NCBI GenBank assembly: GCA_002309295.1
Contig: DBXF01000065.1
Span: forward strand, 47,771-60,593
Length of the DNA: 12,823 nucleotides
DNA from: Bacteroidales bacterium UBA1219
GTDB taxonomy: Bacteria; Bacteroidota; Bacteroidia; Bacteroidales; P3
Reading direction: 5' to 3'
Positions 6,306 through 12,823 of this stretch are shown here, one piece after another. Numbering within the stretch: the first letter of the stretch is position 1; each line of letters opens with the position of its first letter. Position numbers and translations under genes: made by a program. The notes under the pieces were generated by a model. The model did no database searches. It had not been told where the DNA came from and was given only the letters and a program-made list of their open reading frames with translations.

Positions 6306-9300
6306 ATGAAAAGAATAATACTTGCAGCCTTTTTGGCAATGCTGATTTTCGCAGGCAAGGCGTCTGCAGTGGAGGCTTATCCTTACAAGATAAAATATCC
6401 ACAACCCGACGGTAAAACCGTCGTTACCCTCACCATGAAGGGCGATGAAAAAGTGAACTGGGCCGAGACCGAGGACGGCTACACCCTTGTGTACAACCCT
6501 CAAGGCTATTTCGTTTATGCCACCCTCGACTCGACAGGCGACATGGTGCCGTCGCGATACATGGCCACCGAAATTCTGGCACGCAGCGCCGAAGTGTCCG
6601 ACTTTTTGTCACGCACTCCCAAGCGTCTGCGCTACAGCCGTTCGCAAATACGATATATGCTCTCGCTGTGGGAGATACGCGACGCCAAAGAGAAATCGTT
6701 GGAGAAAAGTAGCAATACCACAGGCACAGTGCGTATTCTGGTTATAATGATGCAGTACCCCAACTGGAGTTTTGTGAAAACCCGCCAGCAGATAGATAAT
6801 ATGTTCAACCAGGTGAACTACTCCGCCGAAAATGCAAAGGGCAGTGTGCACGACTACTACCGCGAAGTTTCCTACGGCAAGCTCAACCTTGTTGCCGACG
6901 TGGTAGGTCCCTACACCTGCGACCACAACTCGCGCTACTACGGCAAACACGGCGAAGGTCCCAGCCACGGCAGCGGTAGTGTGTGGGCCACCGAAGCTAT
7001 GCGCAAGGCCGTTGCCGACAGCGTCGATTTCTCGCGTTACGACAGCGACAACGACGGTGCGGTGGACTGTATTCACATCATTTTTGCCGGCTATGGACAG
7101 GAAGCTGGCGGCGGCGACAGCGTGATATGGTCGCACAAATGGCAAGCCACCGAGCGTGTGGTGAGCAACGGCAAATATGCCCGCGTCTATTCCTGCTCCC
7201 CCGAACTGGCAGGTAATTCGGGCACCAAACTATCGCGAATAGGCGCGCCCTGCCACGAGATAGGACACGTGCTCGGAGCTCCCGATTTCTACGACACCGA
7301 CTACGAAGACAACGGACAGTTTACTGCCATGGGAAACTGGGATATCATGTCGGGAGGCAGCTGGAACGGCACACACGGCGAAGGCGGCAACATGCCGGCA
7401 CACCACAACGCCTACACCAAAGCATACATATATCGTTGGATTAATGTTACTACACTCTCGGGGTACGACACCCTCACTCTCCAGCCCTATAGCACCGACT
7501 CCAACCACGTTTACCGCATCAACACCGCTACCAACGACGAATTTTATCTCATCGACAACCGTCAGAAAATAGGTTTCGACTCCATGGTTCCCGGACACGG
7601 TCTGATGTTCTACCATGTGGCCAGCGGCCTCAATCCCAGCTCGAGCTACATCAACTACACCCATCCCCTGAAACTGTATCCCGTTTGTGCCACTGCCTCG
7701 ACACCGATTCCTGTCGATTCCGCCTCTTACGGCAATATCAACAGCGGCGAGTGTCCCTTCCCTGGCACCGGCAACCGTACATCGTTCACCGATTTCACCA
7801 CTCCCGCAGCAATATCGTGGACCGGACAAAACAGCTCCATGCCAATCCGACAGATTACAGAAAATAACAGCAACCACACCGTTTCGTTTATTTATGGCTA
7901 CGCTACCAATCCCAATTGCCTCGGACCTACCAACGTCAAAGTCGATGTCATAACCGACGACTTTGTACAACTAAGCTGGACCAACAACAGTAGCGCAACA
8001 GTGTGGGAGATTGGCTATATCAAACCGGGACTCGACCCGACAATACCCGGCAATCTGCGTCTGATACGCAACATCACAAACACCACATACCGCATCCAAG
8101 GACTCGCCATAAATGATACTATTTACAATTTTTATGTGCGTGCTATTTGTGGCGCCGGCGACACCAGTGCTTGGAGCTTGGCATGTGCCACATCACAAAT
8201 TAAAATGCCCGCTTCCGGCAGAGACACCGTGGCCACTTGTGGCACTCATATCTACGACAACGGAGGTGCCAATAGCGGTTATCTGGAAAACTGCACCTCG
8301 ATACTGGTGGTGAAAGCCGCACATCCTAAAGCCAAAGTGAACATCAGCGGCGTCATCAACCGCGAGGATTACGACGAATTCCTAATATACGACGGCGAGG
8401 ACACCACCTCCGGCAGACTTCTGCACCGCTACTACAACGCCAACCCAACGGGAGGTACGGTGAACGACACCGTGAACGACACCTCTACGGGCGGTGCTCT
8501 TACCATTTTTATGATTTCCGACCCGTATTCTGTCGGCACAGGCTTCGATTTCCTCGTTACCTGCATCGATACCGCCGACTGCAGCGAACAGCCAGTACCT
8601 TACAGCGAGGACTTTGCCAACTATACATCGTCTGGTGTTACTGCAGTGGGAGGAGAAACCCCGCGTTGCTGGACTGTATATTCTTCCACAACTTCCACAG
8701 GCAACACTGGCACATATTTACAGCCACATGTTTGTGCAACTTCAAACTACTCTCCCTACGCTTCGCAAACCAACAAATACCTCGTTTTGACAGCTCGACG
8801 TTCCACCAACACCCAACGCGCCTACGCAATTTTGCCAGGTTTCGATGATACCATTACCAAATGTAAGATCTCATTCAAAGTTAGAATGAGTTCATCAGAC
8901 GCGACAGAAATACTACAATTGGGATACGTGGCCAACTACACCGGCTCCAAAGCCACCGACACCGTGTTTACTCCACTTACAACCATTACCAACGTAACAA
9001 CAGCCAACACAGCAAGCAATCAGAAAGTCGTTTCGCTTAACAACTACAACATCCCCGACACTGCACGTCTGGCTTTTCGATGGATGACGACAAGAAGTGC
9101 CAGTACCACTTCAAACACAAACTACTGCTGCGGTATCGATGATATCAATGTTACATCGTGCGAAGGCAGCTCGCAACAGGACGTGTACACCTGCAATTCC
9201 ACCTACACATGGGCTCTTAACGGACAGACCTACAGCACCGACACTGTTGTAGAATACCGCATCCCGGGTGGCTCGACCACAGGTTGCGACAGCTTGGTTT

Positions 9301-10265
9301 ACCTCAACCTCACCTTCCGCCACCCCACTACGGCTATCGACAGCATCAGGGCCTGCCGTAGCTACACATGGATAAACGACACAACCTACACCACAAGCAA
9401 CTACACCGCCGTGCACCATCTCACCAACATTTTGGGCTGCGACAGCACCGTTTACCTGCACCTGACAATACAAAACGACACCCATATTATCGACTCTGTT
9501 GTATGTTGCACTGGCTCCTACACTTGGATAGACAGCATTACCTACACCTCCAACACCACCACCCCAACCTACAACTACACAACATCTACTGGCTGCGACA
9601 GCACCATACATCTGCATCTTACCTTTGCCACCACCACCTACGGCGTCGACACGGTGATAGCATGCGACTCCATCACATGGATAAACGGCACTACCTACCG
9701 CATGTCCACCTCGGTACCGCGTTGCACTATCGTCAATGCGATGGGTTGCGACAGCATTGTACAACTGCGTCTTACTATCAAACGCAAACCCACCAACCTG
9801 CAGGTTTCCGCCGACCGCACCACCATCGACGCGGGCGACAGCGTAACGCTTACAGCTTCGGGTGCAGTACGTTATCTCTGGTCGACAGGAAGCACGGATA
9901 ATCCTCTTATCGAATTTCCGAGAACAACAACGGAATACTCCGTAATCGGTATCAACGCCGATTCGCCCAATTGTATGGACACCGCCTCGATATTGATAAC
10001 GGTGAACGCAGGCATCAACAACGCCGACGCCTTCAGGCTGAACGTTTACCCCAATCCCGCTCAGCGTTTCATCACCGTGGAAGGCGACAACCTAAGCCAG
10101 ATAATCATCTATAACGCTGTGGGACAATGCGTGCTGCGCACCAACACCACCGACGGCAAAAACAACATCTCTGTCAACGACCTCGAAGAGGGCATCTACA
10201 CACTGCAAGTGCTCAACACTTCGGGCGAAAAGACCGTTAGAACATTTGTGATACACCGTCATTAA
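6306..10265 (+). CDS. Secreted M6-family (immune-inhibitor-A-like) metalloprotease with T9SS C-terminal sorting domain
   Basis: This is a 1319-residue exported zinc protease. The signal peptide is residues 1-21 (cleavage after ASA). A propeptide-like region (22 to about 135) precedes the catalytic domain (about 140-530), which has HEIGHVLGAPD at 317-327 (the HExxHxxGxxD zinc site) and a downstream DIMS Met-turn (346-349). Accessory domains follow: fibronectin type III (about 536-629), a CUB-like beta domain (about 641-754), a jelly-roll or MAM-like domain (about 758-952), four Cys-containing repeats (960-1158), an Ig-like segment (about 1161-1235), and a type IX secretion tail (about 1236-1319, with VYPNPAQ and a final KTVRTFVIHR). 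The tail implies export across the outer membrane by T9SS and release or anchoring at the surface. An in-frame ATG at 6273 is rejected because it lies at the -7 promoter element; the ATG at 6306 opens the signal peptide. It probably digests host or environmental proteins; the substrate is unknown. Confidence 0.95.
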   Translation: MKRIILAAFLAMLIFAGKASAVEAYPYKIKYPQPDGKTVVTLTMKGDEKVNWAETEDGYTLVYNPQGYFVYATLDSTGDMVPSRYMATEILARSAEVSDFLSRTPKRLRYSRSQIRYMLSLWEIRDAKEKSLEKSSNTTGTVRILVIMMQYPNWSFVKTRQQIDNMFNQVNYSAENAKGSVHDYYREVSYGKLNLVADVVGPYTCDHNSRYYGKHGEGPSHGSGSVWATEAMRKAVADSVDFSRYDSDNDGAVDCIHIIFAGYGQEAGGGDSVIWSHKWQATERVVSNGKYARVYSCSPELAGNSGTKLSRIGAPCHEIGHVLGAPDFYDTDYEDNGQFTAMGNWDIMSGGSWNGTHGEGGNMPAHHNAYTKAYIYRWINVTTLSGYDTLTLQPYSTDSNHVYRINTATNDEFYLIDNRQKIGFDSMVPGHGLMFYHVASGLNPSSSYINYTHPLKLYPVCATASTPIPVDSASYGNINSGECPFPGTGNRTSFTDFTTPAAISWTGQNSSMPIRQITENNSNHTVSFIYGYATNPNCLGPTNVKVDVITDDFVQLSWTNNSSATVWEIGYIKPGLDPTIPGNLRLIRNITNTTYRIQGLAINDTIYNFYVRAICGAGDTSAWSLACATSQIKMPASGRDTVATCGTHIYDNGGANSGYLENCTSILVVKAAHPKAKVNISGVINREDYDEFLIYDGEDTTSGRLLHRYYNANPTGGTVNDTVNDTSTGGALTIFMISDPYSVGTGFDFLVTCIDTADCSEQPVPYSEDFANYTSSGVTAVGGETPRCWTVYSSTTSTGNTGTYLQPHVCATSNYSPYASQTNKYLVLTARRSTNTQRAYAILPGFDDTITKCKISFKVRMSSSDATEILQLGYVANYTGSKATDTVFTPLTTITNVTTANTASNQKVVSLNNYNIPDTARLAFRWMTTRSASTTSNTNYCCGIDDINVTSCEGSSQQDVYTCNSTYTWALNGQTYSTDTVVEYRIPGGSTTGCDSLVYLNLTFRHPTTAIDSIRACRSYTWINDTTYTTSNYTAVHHLTNILGCDSTVYLHLTIQNDTHIIDSVVCCTGSYTWIDSITYTSNTTTPTYNYTTSTGCDSTIHLHLTFATTTYGVDTVIACDSITWINGTTYRMSTSVPRCTIVNAMGCDSIVQLRLTIKRKPTNLQVSADRTTIDAGDSVTLTASGAVRYLWSTGSTDNPLIEFPRTTTEYSVIGINADSPNCMDTASILITVNAGINNADAFRLNVYPNPAQRFITVEGDNLSQIIIYNAVGQCVLRTNTTDGKNNISVNDLEEGIYTLQVLNTSGEKTVRTFVIHRH
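9183..9779 (+). repeat. Four tandem ~47-residue Cys repeats within the protease
   Basis: Four units begin at 9183, 9330, 9477 and 9633. Each has an N-terminal Cys followed by a TW-turn (YTWING-T-Y-T type) and ends with a GCDS-x-V-x-L-x-L-T strand. Units two to four start close to 150 bp apart. The conserved Cys pair per unit suggests a disulfide-bonded beta stalk between the enzyme and the sorting domain. The units are diverged at the DNA level, so they are not a recent expansion. Confidence 0.85.
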
Positions 10266-10280
10266 AACATTGATTGACAC

Positions 10281-10317
10281 AAACAGCGGGACTGGACTTG
10301 TCAGTCCCGCTGTTTTT
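10281..10317 (+). terminator. Intrinsic terminator of the metalloprotease gene
   Basis: A perfect 14-bp stem (10281-10294 with 10302-10315) closes a 7-nt loop and runs into TTTTT. It starts 15 bp after the protease stop codon and ends 21 bp before the ABC exporter start codon. Confidence 0.9.
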
Positions 10318-10338
10318 ATTAAAAACATCTGAAACAAT

Positions 10339-12171
10339 ATGAACAATAAAGCAACTGAGACATCCGACACACCCAAAATGGGTATAGGCGGACTGATACG
10401 CAAGCTGTTGCCTTTTGTTCTGCCCTACCGCTGGCTGTTGGTGGCCACACTCACCCTCACTTTCATAAGCTCACTTATGGCGCAGGTCAACGCCATCGTG
10501 CTCGACCGCACGGTGGACAAAATCAACGAGTTGCTCCACCTCGACGGAGGCTTTTCGTGGTCCACCGCAGCACGCGTTCTGCTTATCGTCAGCCTCATAC
10601 TGTTGGGCAAAGAACTTCTTTCGGCACTGTTCACTTTCGGGCAACGCCTTTTCGGCGAAAAAATCCGTATCAACGTCAGCCGCGACCTGTCGTTGCGCAT
10701 CGTCGACCGTATTTTGTCGTTCCGAATGGCTTTCTTTTCCGCCGACGGCAACGAAACCGGCAAGCTGCAGTCGAAGATAGACCGTGGCACTATGAGCCTC
10801 AGCAACACGGTAAAGAATTTCTTCATCGACATTATCCCTCTGTTCACCAGCGCCATACTGGCCTTGTGTCTTATGTTTGCCGCCAATGTGTACGTGGGAC
10901 TCGTGGCTTTGTGCATAGTGCCACTGTATTTCGTCATCACCGCTTGGCAGGCGCGCAAGCTTAAAGGATGGCGGCACAAGGTGTTCGGCACCCATCAAGC
11001 TTTGAATAACGGCATCATGAACATCATCGAGAGCATCGCCGTTATCAAATCGTTCAACCGCGAGGAGCTCGAGGCGCAGCGTCAGGCCGACCTGCAGATG
11101 CAGTCCACCGAACAGCAGATGGAGACCCGCAAGACCTCGTTCCTGTTCGAAGGCGGCAAGACTTTCGTCGAACAAATTGGCACTGTGCTTATCATCATCC
11201 TCACCGCCTATCTGGTGCTCACAGACTATCCGGGCATGACGATAGGTAAGATAATGTACCACGTGCTGCTTTTCAGCAACGTAAGCGCGCCCATACGTCA
11301 GCTACACCGCATCTACGACGACCTCAACGACGCCCTTATCTACGCTGAGAGTTTCTTCGGAATCCTCGATGCCGACAACGAGGTGGAACAGAGCGGACAG
11401 CACCGTCCCGACAAGGTGGAAGGTCTTTTCGAACTGAAAAACGTCGAATTCACCTACGGCAACGGCACCCACGCCATACGCGACATGTCGATGACCATAC
11501 CTCCCAACCAGACCACCGCCCTTGTGGGACTGAGCGGCGCCGGCAAAAGCACCGTGGTGAACCTGCTCGACAAATTCTACACCCCCGACAGCGGCACCAT
11601 CACCCTCGACGGCGTACCGCTGCAACAATGGGACACGCAGGTGCTGCGCAACAACATCGGACTTGTGCTGCAGAAAAACCATATCTTCAGCGGCACCATC
11701 GAAGAGAACATACGCTACGGCAAGCCCCAAGCCTCGTTCGACGAGGTGGTACGTGCCGCACAGCAGGCATATATCTACGACCAGATTATGGAACTGCCCG
11801 ACAAGTTCCAATCCAACGCACTACAGCTTAGCGGCGGTCAACAGCAACGCATAGCCATAGCACGTATGTTCCTCAAAAATCCGCCCATCATCTTCCTCGA
11901 CGAACCCACCGCCAGCCTCGACGCCATCGCCACCGAGCAGATAAAAGCCTCCATCGACGCCATCAAGAAAAACCGCACCGTCATCGTCATCTCGCACAAC
12001 ATCGGCCAGATTATCGACTCCGACTACCTGTACGTGCTGCAGACCGGACACGTGGAACAGAGCGGCATCCCCGACGACGTGTACCGCAGCGGCGGACTCT
12101 ACAAAGAAATTCTCGACGCCAGCGCACGCAGCATGAACGCCGACAAAATAGCTCACACGATGGAAAATTAG
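10339..12171 (+). CDS. ABC exporter half-transporter (membrane domain fused to ATPase)
   Basis: This 610-residue inner-membrane protein exports an unidentified substrate using ATP, probably as a homodimer. The membrane domain (about 25-335) has hydrophobic segments near 32-55, 78-100, 163-183, 185-203 and 280-295, with a type I exporter layout. The ATPase domain (about 363-595) has an A-loop Tyr373, Walker A GLSGAGKST (397-405), Q-loop Gln445, signature LSGGQQQR (497-504), Walker B IIFLDE (517-522), D-loop SLD (526-528) and H-loop His553. All catalytic residues are present. The segment before the signature is about four residues shorter than the usual exporter x-loop region (DTxVGExG) and lacks that motif. 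The start at 10339 is supported by the spacing after the protease terminator and by the absence of a better ATG. No promoter is seen in the gap, so low-level readthrough or an unrecognised promoter must drive it. The substrate (lipid, peptide or drug) cannot be told. Confidence 0.93.
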   Translation: MNNKATETSDTPKMGIGGLIRKLLPFVLPYRWLLVATLTLTFISSLMAQVNAIVLDRTVDKINELLHLDGGFSWSTAARVLLIVSLILLGKELLSALFTFGQRLFGEKIRINVSRDLSLRIVDRILSFRMAFFSADGNETGKLQSKIDRGTMSLSNTVKNFFIDIIPLFTSAILALCLMFAANVYVGLVALCIVPLYFVITAWQARKLKGWRHKVFGTHQALNNGIMNIIESIAVIKSFNREELEAQRQADLQMQSTEQQMETRKTSFLFEGGKTFVEQIGTVLIIILTAYLVLTDYPGMTIGKIMYHVLLFSNVSAPIRQLHRIYDDLNDALIYAESFFGILDADNEVEQSGQHRPDKVEGLFELKNVEFTYGNGTHAIRDMSMTIPPNQTTALVGLSGAGKSTVVNLLDKFYTPDSGTITLDGVPLQQWDTQVLRNNIGLVLQKNHIFSGTIEENIRYGKPQASFDEVVRAAQQAYIYDQIMELPDKFQSNALQLSGGQQQRIAIARMFLKNPPIIFLDEPTASLDAIATEQIKASIDAIKKNRTVIVISHNIGQIIDSDYLYVLQTGHVEQSGIPDDVYRSGGLYKEILDASARSMNADKIAHTMEN

Positions 12172-12232
12172 CACTTTTTCTTGTAATAAACTATTGATTT
12201 TCAACAAAATTACAACTATTGCGTCAATTTCT

Positions 12233-12264
12233 TTTGCAAAAAAACAAAAAAATAAGTACCTTTG
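12233..12264 (+). promoter_or_regulatory. Promoter of pyrH
   Basis: TTTG (12233-12236), a 20-bp A-rich spacer, and TACCTTTG (12257-12264) match the Bacteroidetes consensus well. Transcription would start near 12271, leaving about 59 nt of leader. That leader contains only a weak 5-bp hairpin (about 12275-12292). The promoter lies 62 bp past the ABC exporter stop, so pyrH has its own transcription start. Confidence 0.85.
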
Positions 12265-12329
12265 TAAAGTGAAACAGTCTTATAGAAGGCTGTAAACCAT
12301 TGTTTGATAGTTAAATACAGAATATCCAA

Positions 12330-12823
12330 ATGAAATACAACCGAATACTTCTCAAACTCAGCGGCGAATCGCTGATGGGCAAACAGAGCTACGGCATAGC
12401 CCCCGAGATGCTCGAACAATATTCCCGCGACATCAAGACCGTGGTGGAAAAAGGCGTGGAAGTGGCCATCGTCATAGGCGGAGGCAACATATTCCGCGGC
12501 CTCAGCGGCACCGCCAAAGGCATGGACCGCGTGCAGGGCGACTATATGGGAATGCTCGCCACCCTTATCAACAGCATGGCCCTGCAGGCCGAGCTGGAGA
12601 AACAGGGACTCAAGACCGAACTCCTTTCGGGACTGGCCATCGAGCCTATCTGCAAAGAGATGAGCCGTCGCCGCGCCATCGAGGCCATGGGCGAGGGACG
12701 TGTGGTAATCATCGGCGGCGGAAGCGGCAACCCTTTCTTCACCACCGACACCGCCTCGGCTCTGCGCGCTGTGGAGATAAAAGCCGACGCCATACTCAAA
12801 GGCACCCGCGTGGACGGCATCTA
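12330..12823 (+). CDS. pyrH: UMP kinase (uridylate kinase), partial (3' end outside window)
   Basis: This enzyme phosphorylates UMP to UDP with ATP in pyrimidine nucleotide synthesis. It is a cytoplasmic hexameric enzyme of the amino-acid-kinase fold, unrelated to eukaryotic UMP/CMP kinases. The visible 164 residues (of about 235 usual) start MKYNRILLKLSGESL (KLSGE, 9-13, phosphate-binding). They then show IGGGNIFRG (49-57), MDRVQGDYMGMLATLIN (65-81), RRRAIEAM (113-120), the UMP-binding GNPFFTTDTASALRA (133-147) and LKGTRVDGI (156-164). The fit to bacterial PyrH is continuous. The window ends inside codon 165, so the C-terminus was not seen. In many bacteria pyrH neighbours frr or tsf; the next gene lies outside the window. 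Confidence 0.97.
   Translation, partial: MKYNRILLKLSGESLMGKQSYGIAPEMLEQYSRDIKTVVEKGVEVAIVIGGGNIFRGLSGTAKGMDRVQGDYMGMLATLINSMALQAELEKQGLKTELLSGLAIEPICKEMSRRRAIEAMGEGRVVIIGGGSGNPFFTTDTASALRAVEIKADAILKGTRVDGI

Noticed and set aside
9183..9779. CRISPR-like or DNA-level repeat array
   Set aside because: The periodicity is at protein level, the DNA copies are strongly diverged, and the region is in frame inside the protease.

Overview
The window comes from a member of the phylum Bacteroidota, most likely a Bacteroidales. Three observations support this. Promoters fit the Bacteroidetes TTTG-N19/20-TAnnTTTG consensus. The large secreted protease ends in a type IX secretion (T9SS, Por-secretion) tail. 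There is a fimbrillin-like lipoprotein with a Bacteroidetes-type surface-export signature. No rRNA, tRNA, CRISPR array, transposase or phage gene is visible.

Layout. The minus strand carries positions 1 to about 6180. It holds a fimbrillin-like surface lipoprotein cut by the window edge (1-1667), a 71-codon XRE-type helix-turn-helix protein (1959-2174), a full-length (p)ppGpp synthetase/hydrolase (2456-4705) preceded in the same operon by a small exported SPOR-domain protein (4735-5172), and a tandem universal-stress protein (5353-6180). The plus strand carries the rest: a 1319-residue secreted M6-type metalloprotease (6306-10265), an ABC exporter with fused membrane and ATPase domains (10339-12171), and the start of UMP kinase pyrH (12330 to the edge).

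How the parts relate. The stress protein and the protease diverge from one 125-bp gap in which their two consensus promoters physically overlap, so they probably compete for polymerase. The stress-protein gene ends in a strong hairpin terminator, after which the SPOR-rel operon has its own -7 element. The protease gene also ends in a strong terminator, and the ABC exporter starts only 21 bp later with no promoter of its own visible. pyrH has a clean promoter. Alarmone metabolism, universal stress protein, secreted protease and surface lipoprotein lie side by side, but shared regulation is inference only.

The least explained part is 1668-2455. Upstream of the small HTH gene lies a 146-bp nested inverted repeat (2200-2345) with five successive paired arms, which would fold as a long rod-like RNA or DNA hairpin. 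Upstream of the lipoprotein lie two tandem hairpins, the second followed by six T residues, with partial complementarity between them; this looks like a terminator or attenuator. These are the best candidates for undescribed biology here.
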